Positions 12,301 through 22,639 of a stretch of DNA of 64,000 nt are shown here, in pieces (positions within the stretch are counted from its first letter, which is position 1; each line of letters opens with the position of its first letter). The DNA is from Trametes villosa. Lineage: Eukaryota; Basidiomycota; Agaricomycetes; Polyporales; Polyporaceae. The notes under the pieces are model-generated. The model was given only the letters and a program-made list of their open reading frames with translations. It did no database searches and was not told where the DNA came from. Where the stretch lies: positions 310,001 to 374,000 of the forward strand of contig PUDQ02000066.1 of the NCBI GenBank assembly GCA_002964805.2, read 5' to 3'. A program made the position numbers and the translations under genes.

Positions 12301-13174
12301 TCGTTGATCCGCTTCTTGCTGCTATACGGCGCGAGTTGGGTGTAATCATCGCAAAGCTGCACCGGATGGATTTCAGCGACAGCGTCGACCCCCTGACCGC
12401 GATGGGCGGCGGACCGAGCCCATACATGAAAGACCTCATCGAAAAGCTGACCTTCGTGAAGACCGAAGTCCTCGCGCACTACAACGTGCCGGACGTCAGC
12501 CGCCAATGGTACGTCCGCCTCCACCCCTCTCCTCCAGCCGCTAGCGGGGCTGAGGCTGACAGCACGCAGGGTGCTCGCGATCGTGCGCTTTGTGATCAAG
12601 ACGTTCGTGCTGCACGCGTCGATCGCGAAGCCGCTCGGCGAGAGCGGGAAGCTGCAGCTCACGAGTGACATGACCGAGCTCGAGTTCGGCCTCAGCGCGT
12701 TCATGGCCGACAAGGCGCAGCAAAGCAAGCGCGGCGCGGACTGGGACGCCGTCGGCGACGACTACCGCGCCCTGCGCGGCATGCGGTGCGTGCACCATCC
12801 TACCCTCATCATGCGACGCATGGAGGCTGACAATGGCTGACACGGAACGCAGGCAGCTGCTGTTCCTGGACAACGCGGGGCTCGCGTCTGCGCGGCACAC
12901 GGCGGGCCTCCCGCCGCTCATCGTGCTGCACCACATCCTCGTGCGCTCGCCGATCACGCTCCCGCACGCGCTGCATGGCTGGGCGGAGGCCGAGTACGTG
13001 CGCTGGGTGGAGGAGCACTCCGAGGAGGAGGCGTGGACGCTCGTCGACGGCGACGTCACGCACTGGGAGAAGATGGCAGAGGCGGAGGGCGGCGACCCGG
13101 GCGCCGCGGCGGAGTATGTGCGCCTTGCGCGTACTGTTTTGGCGAACGCGCAGGGGAAGGGCGCGTCGGCGTGA
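9328..13174 (+). CDS. COG5: conserved oligomeric Golgi complex subunit 5
   Basis: This is a subunit of the COG tethering complex (lobe B), which acts in retrograde intra-Golgi vesicle traffic. It has about a dozen exons. The first coding exon is only 7 nt (ATGTCTG, 9328-9334). A 49-nt intron follows, then exon 2 begins DYAVFAHPDFDPNDYANAIL, the recognisable COG5 N-terminus. Further landmarks are THHEDLLVQAAGVSNLQGSL (near 9690), the coiled-coil LKIRVPYQSLQTHVSKLERL (near 10310), HNLRVLPDLVQNLVSDLSEA (near 10970), GQGLLYKSRVRTEPTSVTAP (near 11165), and a long helical C-terminal half ending at 13174 with GKGASA. One intron ends in a poly-C tract of about 14 nt (11727-11741) just before the 3' splice AG. 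The length, about 850-900 residues, fits the family. The gene converges on the ilv6 gene with a 190-bp gap. Confidence 0.88.
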
Positions 13175-13366
13175 GACGCGTGTATTTATTGCGTTTTGTG
13201 GATACCATTTTGCTTTGTCGTTCGAGCATATGTCTGGTTTGGTTTGGTCAAGTTTGGTAGGATTGGACCGCAAAACCGAGTCTCGGGAGACACCTAACGC
13301 AAAACAACCCAGGAGTGGCTAACATAGATCCGTGCAGTACTTTTCGTGGTAAATCAGAGGCTGGGC

Positions 13367-14546
13367 TTAACCAGGGGGGAGGAGGCTGGCATCGACGACG
13401 CCACCTTCCTCCGACTCGTCCGCCTCTTCCGAGTGTTTGATCGGCGTCCGCGGCATCACCATAAGACCTGTTCACTGTCAGCCTCAAGTCCACATCTTCA
13501 GAATTGGCGAGACACATACCCGTCCGTGCCGACTCGAGCAGGCCAAACGGCTTCAGGAGCGCGAGGAACGCCTCCACGCGCTTCGTCTTCCCGCACATCT
13601 CCACGATCACGCTGTGCTCGCTCACGTCGACGATCCGCCCGCCGAACTGCGCGGAGAGCACCTGGATCGCCTGCAGGTGGTCGCTCTTCAGGCGCAGCGT
13701 CTGGCTGGGGGTCAGCGGCGCGGGGCTCTGCGCCTCGGCGGAGTGCTCGAAGTGCTGCGCGAGCGCGGCCTCGCGCTCGAGCTTCGGGTCCGTCGGCTCC
13801 TGCGCGGGCTGGTGCCGGCGCGGCTCGTGCGTCGGCCCGCCGACGAGCTGCTCCTCGACGTACTCGGGCCCGAGGATGGAGACCTTGGCGAGGAGGAGCT
13901 CGCGCTCGATGCAGTGCGTGTCGGTGTAGTCGAGCACGGCCCACACGGGGACCTGTGCGAACGTTGGTTTGAATGGGACATTTGAAGGGGAACGAGAGGC
14001 ACGTACTAGGTCCTCGAGCTGCCTGCGGGCCTGCTCTACAACACCGTCCTGCCCGCGCAGGACAACGCACATCCGACTGAGGTCGCGGATCTCGGTGCGG
14101 CACACGACCAGGGAGTCGATGTTGAAGCCGCGGCCAGCCAGAATCCCAGAGACGCGCGAAAGCACACCTGGCTCGTTCTGCACCAAGCAGTTCAGCACAT
14201 GCCTGGCCGCAGAGAGTCAAGTCAGCGTGAGAGCATAAGTATGGGGTTTGAAAACGCACTTCTTGAACGGCTGCAGGCTCGGCGGCGGGGTGTTGTAGAG
14301 GATGTTCGTGACGGCCTCCTCCGCCGAGCGCGAGCGCGGCAGGTCCATCGACGGCAGCGGTGGCGGGCGATGCCGCAGGGTGCGCTTGTAGTCGAGGGCA
14401 GAGGTAGAGTCATCTATGGGTTTGGGAGGCTTAGGCGCGTTGTCCGCCTCCTGCCTCCTGAGGGACGAGGAGAACGCGCGGGGCTTGACCGCCTTTGCGG
14501 CCGCCGCGATGCGCGTGCGCGCCGTGTTGGCGAAGATGCTCGACAT
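13367..14546 (-). CDS. ILV6: acetolactate synthase regulatory (small) subunit, mitochondrial
   Basis: This is the regulatory subunit of acetohydroxyacid synthase, the first shared step of valine, leucine and isoleucine synthesis. It confers valine feedback control and acts in mitochondria. Residues 1-30 (MSSIFANTARTRIAAAAKAV, Arg/Ser/Ala-rich and poor in acidic residues) look like a targeting presequence. The ACT domain begins at the second exon: HVLNCLVQNEPGVLSRVSGI with GFNIDSLVVCRTE. A third exon carries VWAVLDYTDTHCIERELLLA, the fungal acidic/Gln insert (near 13700-13860), and a second ACT-like region with FGGRIVDVSEHSVIVEMCGK and FGLLESARTG. A short last exon runs from about 13450 to 13367 and ends GVVDASLLPPG. 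The total, about 340 residues, fits fungal Ilv6. Confidence 0.9.
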
Positions 14547-15072
14547 GGTGGACGGGGAGGAAGAAGAGGAGGTCGCGGTGGCAGAGAACGGTCAACCCCG
14601 CATTTTGAGCGAGAAGCTCTGATTTCCGAGTCACCGCTACTCCTGGCACGTGATCGCTACTCGCTCATGAAATTCATGCCGGTTTAAATAGCTGTACTCA
14701 TCCTCCAAGTTTGCCACATGTCATCTAGGCGGTCTCTAGCTTTCTACTCTCCGGGGTATCAGTGCAGGCGGAGAGATTCAAGGACGTCTGAGGCACGCAG
14801 CACTAGTCAAAAACTACTACTTGTAGCGGACCTCGAAACAGAATCGACTACGCCGAGCCTGGATGCTGGACAAGGACAAACGATGACAACGCTCAGGCAA
14901 ATCTTCCAAATAACCTCAGAACTGCTGTAAATTATAGTAGCGCGTCTGAACTATCGAATGGCGAGGAGCCAGGAGATCTCAGACGTTGTCGAAGTGATGC
15001 TACAGTAACATAGTCCACCAATCTCACTGTCCAATAACATACTGACCACCCTCTCTCCAACCACACAGACCT
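14547..15072. other. intergenic, ilv6 promoter side
   Basis: It contains a CACGTG at 14647 and an A/T-rich CAGCTATTTAAACC-like element near 14681-14694. No gene is seen. Confidence 0.4.
14647..14652. promoter_or_regulatory. CACGTG E-box upstream of ilv6
   Basis: A perfect CACGTG (context GGCACGTGATC) lies 100 bp upstream of the ilv6 start. The family knowledge is that Cbf1/Pho4-type bHLH factors bind this core. Use here is inferred from position only. Confidence 0.4.
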
Positions 15073-16458
15073 TCAGGAGATAGACTCGAGTAGAGTGCTC
15101 CAGAAGCGCCCCTGACCGACGGCCGATGTCACCGCCGACGGCTCCGGCTTGGGATCGAAGACCATAACCATGATATCCCCCCAGCGCCCCGCCCGGTCCC
15201 CGTTGTCGTCGATCCTCTCCAGCCAGCTACTCCGCGCCGCGTCACAGTAGCTGCTGTACTTGTTGTCCCTCGGAGGATCCACTTCCATCGCCTCCACGCC
15301 GACTCCTTGACAGTCACACACCACTTGCCTCAGCTGCTCGCGTTGCTTGTCATAGTACCGCCAAGGATTTCCGCACCACGCATCAAGGGGTCCTGGGCCA
15401 GGCCTCACCAAAAGATGCTGTACGCTCGGATACGCTGCCTCCAGAACAGGAGGAGGAGGCGGAGAGACAGGAGGCGGAGGGCCGGGAGGACCGACCGCGG
15501 CGTGCCAATGAAGGGGTTCCGTAGGCTTGACCCACACCCCGACCGCGCTCGCAATCTCCTCCAAGCAGCTTTCGGCATTGGACACACTGAGGTGAGATAC
15601 GCGGGGTCCGTGAGTGGACCAGAACGGGACCAAGACACCATCGTTGCCGGGGCCCAGGGGCACAATGGACAGGTGCGTGAGGGCTGGGAAGAGTGGTGCG
15701 ATATGCGCAGAGGCCTCGTCCGTGAGGAGCTTTCGAGGATCCCGCACCCCGACGATCGTCGCCTCGCGTAGGTGGGGGAATGGGCGATCTATGATGGGGA
15801 GGCACAGGCTCCCGCCGAAGGTGAAGCCGCACTGGACGACGAGGGTCACTAGGTCGGGCGTGATCAGGCGGAAGAGCATCTGGGCTGCGTTGAGGTACTC
15901 CGGAAGGGCGGTCGTGTCAGAGTTGCGCTCAACTGGACGGGGTCTTCTGCGCGGGTCAACCGTGCCGCGCCCTCGGAAGGGCGCCTGGGCGGGGAGTGGA
16001 GGAAGGGGCTTGTTGGTATAGATGTGGATAGCTGCCTGCGGTCCGTTTCCGAGCGTGCTCGCCTCCGCGACAGGATCGGCGAGCCCGCGTTCCCCACCGT
16101 CTTGCGCCGGATTGTTTCTCGGGGATTCGGGACGCCGCGGCGGCGAGAGCGAGCGCGAGCGTGCCCACGGACGCTCCGTGTCGTAGAAACCCCACGGCTC
16201 GACGCGCGGAAACGTCACATAGAGGTGGCGAATCCGCGACTTTTCCCCGCGCGCAGGGTCGTGCTCCCGTTGGTACAGCGCAAGGAATGCCTGAAGGCGG
16301 CGGGGGCTTGCTGCAAGGGCGACGGAGTGGAAACGAGTGGTACGCGCGACGGCGCGAACGTCCTTGGAGACGAGTGAGAGCGCATTGCCGGTGGGCCCAC
16401 CGTCGGTGCATGCGAGCCGGAAGATACGTTCGAGTGTTTCGAACGGGAGAGTGTCCAT
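15073..16458 (-). CDS. F-box-like protein, ACTDGG family, paralog 1
   Basis: This single-exon gene of 461 residues begins MDTLPFETLERIFRLACTDG, a degenerate N-terminal F-box (LP-E-LERIF, then NALSLVSKDVRAVAR). Such domains normally bind Skp1 and place the protein in an SCF ubiquitin ligase. A conserved central core reads LFRLITPDLVTLVVQCGF, GGSLCLPIIDRPFPHLREAT, and the C-terminus carries a motif like SSWLERIDD. Between the two lies a variable Arg/Ser/Pro-rich linker (about residues 95-190). Four paralogs occur in this window. Substrates are unknown. Spacing and promoter sequence match paralog 2 next door. Confidence 0.8.
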   Translation of the reverse strand: MDTLPFETLERIFRLACTDGGPTGNALSLVSKDVRAVARTTRFHSVALAASPRRLQAFLALYQREHDPARGEKSRIRHLYVTFPRVEPWGFYDTERPWARSRSLSPPRRPESPRNNPAQDGGERGLADPVAEASTLGNGPQAAIHIYTNKPLPPLPAQAPFRGRGTVDPRRRPRPVERNSDTTALPEYLNAAQMLFRLITPDLVTLVVQCGFTFGGSLCLPIIDRPFPHLREATIVGVRDPRKLLTDEASAHIAPLFPALTHLSIVPLGPGNDGVLVPFWSTHGPRVSHLSVSNAESCLEEIASAVGVWVKPTEPLHWHAAVGPPGPPPPVSPPPPPVLEAAYPSVQHLLVRPGPGPLDAWCGNPWRYYDKQREQLRQVVCDCQGVGVEAMEVDPPRDNKYSSYCDAARSSWLERIDDNGDRAGRWGDIMVMVFDPKPEPSAVTSAVGQGRFWSTLLESIS

Positions 16459-16857
16459 GATTAGGTAGGGCCTGTGGGCGGAGCTGGGGAGTAGTCAGAA
16501 AGGTAAGACGTCTGAAACTCGGGCCTGCTTTATAGAGTCTAGGCAGGTAAGGGCGCAGTCCTCCACCGACGGCAGACCTCAATCTCCATTGCACGACAAC
16601 GCTGCGCCCCGTGACGTTGTCTACGTCGGTGGACAGACCGCAGTGTTGTCAGGAAACTCAACCGTGCTTGCTCGACTTTCCAAGGCGAACCGAGACGTCA
16701 ATCTAGGCAGCTTGCACATACAATCTACCATGCTCAACACAGTACCGCGTCATTCTAACATTCGATATCACTGCCAGTGCTAGTGCGAAGTTCAGAGTCG
16801 TCCGAGTCTGTAGTAAGCGTCACCGCCCCGGATAGCCTGCACAGACCTGTACCGCAG
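16459..16857 (-). promoter_or_regulatory. promoter of F-box paralog 1 (family-type promoter)
   Basis: The segment contains TATAAA on the minus strand at 16528-16533, 70 bp from the ATG. A second copy of nearly the whole segment, inverted, lies at 32025-32402. That copy is not followed by a gene. Confidence 0.65.
16528..16533 (-). promoter_or_regulatory. TATA box, F-box paralog 1
   Basis: TATAAA lies about 70 bp upstream of the start at 16458. Its position is the same as in the paralogs. Confidence 0.55.
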
Positions 16858-18237
16858 TCAGCTCCAGGGAAACAACTCCCGCCATACGGTACAGGAAGTC
16901 GGCAAGGGCCCCTCTACCGCATCTTCCAGAATGACCGTCAGCCCCCAGCTCCCCACCTCGTCCCTGTCGTCCTCTATCCTCTCTAACCACCCGCGACGCG
17001 CCCTCGCATAGTAGCTCCCGGCCTCTCCGTGCTCCAGTGCATTAGCAACGATAACCTCGACACCGATTGCCTCACAGTCGAGACCCACTTGTCCCAGCAT
17101 CCACAGGAAGGCTGTCTGGATCACTGTCCTCGAGGAGGTTTCGCCCCACGTCTCGATGTATCCCCGGCTTGGCTGTACCAGGAGGCAGCGCACGCTGGGG
17201 TACCGCGGCGCCAGAGGAGGTCCCGTATTGGGTCGCCCCCCGACGGCCGCCGCAATGTCGTGCAAGCCGTGGTCGGCTCGCGATACGGCGAGGTGGGTGA
17301 CGCGGGGCGCGCGAGACGGCCAGAACGAGTGCAGCATGGTGCCGCAGCCGGCGTACGCGATCGCAATAGACAGGTGTGTCATGGAGGGGAAGAGGGGTGT
17401 GGCGGTGAGCGCATGGGCCTCATCGGTGAGGAGTCTGTCAGCGTATTCCACTCCGACGAAAGTCGCTTCGCGCAGGCGGGGGAAAGGGCGGTCTACGACG
17501 GGGAGGCGCAGGTCACCCCCGAAAGAGAAGCCACATTGGACGACGAGGGTGACCAAGTCGGGTGTCGCTAGGCGAAAGAGTGTCTGGGCTGCGCGGATGT
17601 ACTCCGGGGAAGCGGTGGGGTTGGGGTTATGCTCGGCGACTGTACTGCGGCGAGCCCGCGTGTCCTGCAGGACTGTTTGGCGTGGAGCAGAGATAGCAGG
17701 CGGGATGTCAGCCGAGTCGCGGAGACTTTGAGGTGGAGGCTGAACGGGTGGTATTGGAAGGGGTCGCCTACCCAAGTTCCGCAGGTTTGGCACGACGGTG
17801 ACGTCGGGCCCAGCACTGGATGTGGCAGTGGTGTAATGGGAGGCGTTTGCAGACGAGGCAAAGTCTGCTGAAGGTTGTTGCGAGGCCTCTTGCATCCGTG
17901 TCGTGCTTTGAGGCAAGCGTCTCGGGGGCGGGGAGAGCGAGCGAGCGCGCGCCTGTAGTGGCGGGCTTCCACAGTCCTCTATGCGCGGGAACGTCACATG
18001 GAGGTGTCGAATGCGTGGCTTGTCTCCGCGCGTGGGGTCGCATTCGCGCTCGTACAGCGCTACAAATGCTTGGAGGCGGCGAGGGCTTGCAGCGAGGGCG
18101 ATGGAGCGGAAGCGGGTGGTACGCGCGATAGCGCGAACGTGTTTGGAGACGAGCGAGAGCGCATTGCCGGTGGACCCGCCGTCGGTGCATGCCAAGTGGA
18201 AGATCCGTTCGAGGGTTTCGAACGGGAGAGTGTCCAT
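16858..18237 (-). CDS. F-box-like protein, ACTDGG family, paralog 2
   Basis: This is a single-exon gene of 459 residues. The F-box-like N-terminus is LPFETLERIFHLACTDGG, followed by NALSLVSKHVRAIARTTRF. The core is LFRLATPDLVTLVVQCGFSF, and ARRGWLERIEDDRDE lies near the C-terminus. The protein ends VWRELFPWS. Its closest relative in the window is the inverted paralog 5 at 30606: the N-terminal 90 residues differ at only a few positions. The middle linker (about residues 90-200) is Pro/Ser/Thr-rich and differs more. The expected role is an SCF-type substrate adaptor, based on the F-box-like motif alone. Confidence 0.8.
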   Translation of the reverse strand: MDTLPFETLERIFHLACTDGGSTGNALSLVSKHVRAIARTTRFRSIALAASPRRLQAFVALYERECDPTRGDKPRIRHLHVTFPRIEDCGSPPLQARARSLSPPPRRLPQSTTRMQEASQQPSADFASSANASHYTTATSSAGPDVTVVPNLRNLGRRPLPIPPVQPPPQSLRDSADIPPAISAPRQTVLQDTRARRSTVAEHNPNPTASPEYIRAAQTLFRLATPDLVTLVVQCGFSFGGDLRLPVVDRPFPRLREATFVGVEYADRLLTDEAHALTATPLFPSMTHLSIAIAYAGCGTMLHSFWPSRAPRVTHLAVSRADHGLHDIAAAVGGRPNTGPPLAPRYPSVRCLLVQPSRGYIETWGETSSRTVIQTAFLWMLGQVGLDCEAIGVEVIVANALEHGEAGSYYARARRGWLERIEDDRDEVGSWGLTVILEDAVEGPLPTSCTVWRELFPWS

Positions 18238-18567
18238 GATTCGGTAGGACCTGTGAACAGAGTTGGCGAGTACTCAGAAAGGGTGAGACGTCCGAAGATC
18301 CGTGGCTGCTTTATAGATATGCAGGTGAGGGCGCAGTCCGCCGGTGGACTCCGAGTCGGACCTTGACGTTCATAAGAGTCGCCCTGCATGGTGTCCAGCT
18401 AGTTACCGTTTTTGCTCCCGGCGCTGCGTCACTGCATGCTGTCGGTCAACAGACCGCGGTGTGGCATTGCATCCGTGAAGGTCTATCCGGTCACGAACAT
18501 CCACTGCGATCAGTACTGCTCTCATCCTTCGGAAAGGACACTAGGAAACCAACCTCATCTCAAGCGG
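18238..18567 (-). promoter_or_regulatory. promoter of F-box paralog 2
   Basis: A TATAAA lies on the minus strand at 18310-18315, 73 bp from the ATG. The whole 330-bp interval has an inverted copy at about 30280-30605 in front of paralog 5. Confidence 0.6.
18310..18315 (-). promoter_or_regulatory. TATA box, F-box paralog 2
   Basis: TATAAA lies 73 bp upstream of the start at 18237, inside the duplicated promoter segment. Confidence 0.55.
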
Positions 18568-19755
18568 TCAATACCCCGCCTCATCCCTCCCCGGGCCGTC
18601 TATTCCTTCCAACCACTCGCGGCGCGCCCTCTCATAATAGCTGGTATACGCCCCGTCCTTCGGCGCATCAGCCTCGACGACCTCGAGACCGATCGCCCGA
18701 CAGTCGCGTTCCACTTGTCTCAGCACCAGTACGCTCTCGTCGTGCGATATCCAGGAGTTCCCGCAGTGTGCCCCGATGGGTCCCGCGCCGGGCTGCACTA
18801 GGAGATAGCGCACGCTCGGATATTCAACCGGTGCAAGAAGAGGCCTTACGGCCGCTACTGGAGAGGGGGCGGAACGTCTGCTATAGTGCGAGTAGTCCAG
18901 GGACACTTCTTCAGGCCTGGGCTGCACCCCGGCGGCGCGCGCGATCTCGCGCAGATAGTCCTGAGCGTTGGAGACGGCCAAGTGGGTTACACGGGGCCCG
19001 TGTGTCGGCCAGAACGGGAGCACGACCTCCTTCCTGTAGGCACTGGGCGCAGGCGCAAGAGATAGGCGTTTCAAGGCAGGGAATAGCGGTGCGCTCTTCA
19101 GGTCAATCTCCTCGACGAGGAGCGCTCGAACATCGGCCGCGCCCACGAATGACGCCTCGCGAAGGCGGGGGAAAGGATGCTCTATGACGGGGAGGCACAG
19201 ACCACCCCCGAAGGTGAACCCACACTGAACGACGAGAGTCACCAGGTCGGGTGTGACGAGGCGGAAGAGTGTCTGAGCTGCGCTGAGGTACTCCAGGGAG
19301 GCGGTAGGGTCGGGGGCACGCTCGATTGCGATGCGTCGCTGCAAAACCCGTTGGTATGCAGCAGAGAGGGCTGCCCGGGCCGCGGGGTCGGCCGGGATAC
19401 CGTAACTTTGAGGTTGAGGCTGGACGGAAGGTGTTGGAAGGGGGCTCAGGGGCGGCGAGAGCGAGCGTTCGCGCACCGAGGAGATACGGTGGGCCTCGAT
19501 GCGGGGAAACGTGACATGCAGATGTTGGATCCGCGGCTTGTCCCCACGCGCAGGGTCGCATTCCCGCTCGTACAGCGCCACGAACGCCTGAAGCCGACGC
19601 GGGCTCGCAGCGAGGGCGATAGAGTGAAAGCGTGCGGTGCGCGCGATCGCGCGGATATCCTTGGAGACGAGCGCGAGAGAATGGCCCGTGAATCCACCGT
19701 CAGTGCATGCGAGTTGGAAGATCCGCTCGAGGATCTCAAGCGGGAGTGTGTCCAT
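18568..19755 (-). CDS. F-box-like protein, ACTDGG family, paralog 3
   Basis: This single-exon gene encodes 395 residues from the ATG at 19755 (MDTLPLEILERIFQLACTDG). The frame is open further upstream, but only this ATG aligns with the paralogs. The F-box-like region is followed by HSLALVSKDIRAIARTARF, a shorter Pro-rich linker than in paralogs 1 and 2, the core LFRLVTPDLVTLVVQCGFTF and GGGLCLPVIEHPFPRLREAS, and a C-terminal REWLEGIDGPGRDE. It corresponds in order to paralog 4 across the inverted duplication, although the two are more diverged than the 2/5 pair. The protein stops soon after the WLEGI motif. Confidence 0.78.
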   Translation of the reverse strand: MDTLPLEILERIFQLACTDGGFTGHSLALVSKDIRAIARTARFHSIALAASPRRLQAFVALYERECDPARGDKPRIQHLHVTFPRIEAHRISSVRERSLSPPLSPLPTPSVQPQPQSYGIPADPAARAALSAAYQRVLQRRIAIERAPDPTASLEYLSAAQTLFRLVTPDLVTLVVQCGFTFGGGLCLPVIEHPFPRLREASFVGAADVRALLVEEIDLKSAPLFPALKRLSLAPAPSAYRKEVVLPFWPTHGPRVTHLAVSNAQDYLREIARAAGVQPRPEEVSLDYSHYSRRSAPSPVAAVRPLLAPVEYPSVRYLLVQPGAGPIGAHCGNSWISHDESVLVLRQVERDCRAIGLEVVEADAPKDGAYTSYYERARREWLEGIDGPGRDEAGY

Positions 19756-20435
19756 TTTATCTGAGGCATGGAGTGGTCGGGAAGGTCGAGGAGTCCGAAG
19801 AGTTGCGCGGCGTTTATCAATACAGATGCACCGGCTCCCGCAAGCGCAGTCGGTTGGCAACGTGGTTACCACACAGCGACGAGTTTCTTGTTTGCAGCGC
19901 TGCGCACTCCCAGTCAGCAGATCGCAGGCCTGCTGGCATTGGCACCGTGGGCATATCAGCGAATAACCTAGCAAGGCTTGATATCACTGGGGGAGAACTG
20001 ACCAAGTGGGAGAATTAACTCTCGTGCGCAGAAGGGGCTGCTTGGTACCCTACGCCTGCAGATGTTTGGCCTGACTTGCGCATTCATGCTCTCTCAGCCT
20101 GGCGCGACAGATCGACCGGTGGCAGAGAGCAAGAAAAGAGGCGACAACAGAACAAACCGGCTGAGAGTATGAAAACCCCCGCGTCAGATATGATAATGGC
20201 TGTCGTAGACCTTACTTAGTTCACTGATACCTACTAGTAGTGTGCGGTCGCTTTAGAGTGTTGGGGCTCTAATCATAATTTACGAAGCTATAAAGATAAC
20301 AGTCGCCCAGTGGCCGGCACCGGCAGCACTTGGCTTCACCGTGCAGGCTGGATATGGATAACCACATCCGAGTCGAATCTGCCCCCGTCCTCCGACTCGC
20401 GTGGGATCTGTCGGGGCACACTTAGTATCATGTCC
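19756..20435. other. intergenic, no gene seen
   Basis: This is the promoter side of F-box paralog 3 and the 3' flank of the DUF6534 gene. A second possible terminal exon of the DUF6534 gene (20336-20430 on the minus strand) is open but does not join in phase with the preceding exon. Confidence 0.35.
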
Positions 20436-22639
20436 CTACAACTCGCGGTGAGCCCAGCTTTGGTCGCTCACCAGCGATGATTCCGATACAGGTTTTGTGT
20501 TATTAACCGTGAGGGTTGAAGGGTTGGCTGGGCGGGTAGAGAACGTGGGTAGCTTGATCATGCCCGAGGTGTGCTCTTCGTCCGTATGGTGCGAGAACTC
20601 GTCTTCCGTGTGCCGAGCGTTGAGCCTAAATGGTAGTAGAGTGTCACGGTGTAGGTTAGTCGGATTTGCATGCGCACGATACCATCACCAGTACGTACGC
20701 CGCGAGGACGCAGTTGACGTATACTGATTCGCATACACTCGGTCAATCGCATAGTTGACACAGAGAAGAGGGGAGCTCTTACACTTCGTACACACTATGT
20801 CGAAGCCAGCATATATTAGGTCTCCCGGTCCGACCAGAGCCTGGCGAGCTCGATGAGCAACCGTTCGGAGGGGAAAGCTCTCTAGGGACGTACCATGATG
20901 AGACAAACGAGACTGAACACGCTGTGGGAGGGGATTTCCCCTGAGTGAGATTGTGGTTCGTGAACGGATACGCGAACATACTCGATTAACAGCCCTGCAT
21001 TAGAGTTATGTCAATCTTCACAAACCCAATAGACAAGCGAAGCTTCGAACGTACCGGTGGTCACAGAGTATGCGATGAGCACGTCGATGGTCGAGTTTGT
21101 ACTGGCAAGAAGCGATTGAATACCTGGATGGAGAAGAGCGTGGCCAGCACGCGGTGACGTACCGTCGAAAACCTGTCCGACTTCTATGCAAGACCCAAAC
21201 GAGAACACTTGTCATCATGATGTCTGCGACGACGGCGGCAGCGAAGCCTGCGGAGTTCGTCCACTACTCGGACCATTGAGCGTGGATGTCAGCCTGGGCG
21301 CAAGAACAGGCCACTTACCGCGATCTTCTTGAACTGGGTCAAATCGGGAAGGACGAAACTGAGCGCGCGGACGTGATCAGTACTTCCCGGTGATGGTAAG
21401 TAGACCGACGCACGCTTCGATGGTCCCCGCTTTCGAGTGAAAGATATCAGCCATGGAGCGTATGCGTATACGTGTAGGATGGCTCGGACTGACTTATCGC
21501 AACTCCTTCATAAGGATGGCGCTCGTTATGAGTATATGCGCCTGCGAACACAGCGAAGGGGCTAACCAAGTTCTACCATGAATAGCAGGCCCTTCGACAA
21601 TATGGTTAGCCACGCGTCTCCTGATTATCAACTAGATGACTCACTACTAGGGCTACGAGAGGCCTAAGGCGACGCCCGACTACACCACCATCGTCGTTGA
21701 GAAGTAGTACTTTGGTCAACGGAACCTCCGGGACTAACCTGCATACACGCGATGTGCGAAGAAACTATGCACGTGTGAGTCGAGTCCCGACAGGCTTGAC
21801 GCATCAGAAAGACGCACCATTGACTGAATATCACCGAGGAGGCCTGAGGATATCGCGTCATTATAGAATTATCAGCGCGCTAGTCGCCCAGTGGTCATAT
21901 TGAGCCCGTACCGTCGTGACGGGAAATAGCTATGCGGGAAAGGACCCATCGGTGAGCACCTTGTCAACAGGGAGGGCACTTTGGTGCACTCACATTTATC
22001 GACCTGTAGGCACGGCAACTCGGTCAGTGACGCTCAGCATTGGCATACAAGGGTCGCGACGTACCAGACACCTCTGAAGAGCCGATCTGGCCGGAAATAG
22101 TTCGCTACTAGATACCAATAACTTGCGCTCTCCGTGAGCGGCGACAATCTAAGCAGCAAAGTAAGTCTGTTGGACAAACCTTATGTGGGCGGATTGGATG
22201 GTGTAGAACGTGTCGAAAAGCCTATCAAGGGGATTGTTGGTGCCAGTTGCGATGTCGAAAATGAGAAAGGCCTTGAGTAGGGGGGCACGTACACAATAAA
22301 TATCACCTATGAGTGCGTCAGGATCCGTACCACCCGACCACATACTTCGAAGCTCAAGTTGCGAGAAAGCGAACTTACAAAACACCTCGTATACATCGAG
22401 TCGCTCCGCTGATGCCGCACGTATTGATATGCCTGGAACGCTGTCATTCCATACAGGCTAGAGACAGATGTTTAGTCCGCGAGTCGCGACGAGAAACGGA
22501 ACGCGACGTACAGCATCCCGAGGAACGTCCCAAGAAGCAACGCGCCATAAGTGTTGTCGATGGCAGGAACCTGGCCGAACGGCAGCCCTGGCAGGCCACC
22601 AGGCCCCGCGCCAGCCAGGGGGCCAGGCGTAGTGGGCAT
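20436..22639 (-). CDS. DUF6534 integral membrane protein
   Basis: This is a seven-helix-type fungal membrane protein of unknown function, common in agaricomycetes. It is split by about ten short introns, so no long frame exists. Exons read: a Pro/Gly N-terminus from the ATG at 22639, then PAIDNTYGALLLGTFLGML (near 22530-22580), YGMTAFQAYQYVRHQRSDSM (near 22410), KAFLIFDIATGTNNPLDRLF (near 22260), a YLVANYFRP segment (near 22120), INLFPVTT and GLLGDIQSM pieces (near 21810-21990), ALSFVLPDLTQFKKIA (near 21340), VVADIMMTSVLVWVLHRSRT (near 21200), TNSTIDVLIAYSVTTG (near 21080), DLIYAGFDIVCTKLYVNCVL (20720-20830), and LNARHTEDEF with a hydrophilic tail ending at the TAG at 20436-20438. The DIMMTSVLVW and NSTIDVLI segments and the IYAGF...KLYVN...LNAR order are the family hallmark. 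Middle exon borders are approximate. Confidence 0.72.

Larger units (their letters stand above)
16459..19755 (-). repeat. left arm of inverted F-box segmental duplication
   Basis: The order on this arm, reading leftward, is gene 3, promoter, gene 2, promoter of gene 1. The right arm at 29154-32402 has the same order reading rightward. Both coding and non-coding intervals match, including the spacer between genes. Confidence 0.75.

Noticed and set aside
13346..13985. Long plus-strand frames opposite the ilv6 gene
   Set aside because: Shadow frames of the strongly supported minus-strand gene with codon bias effects.
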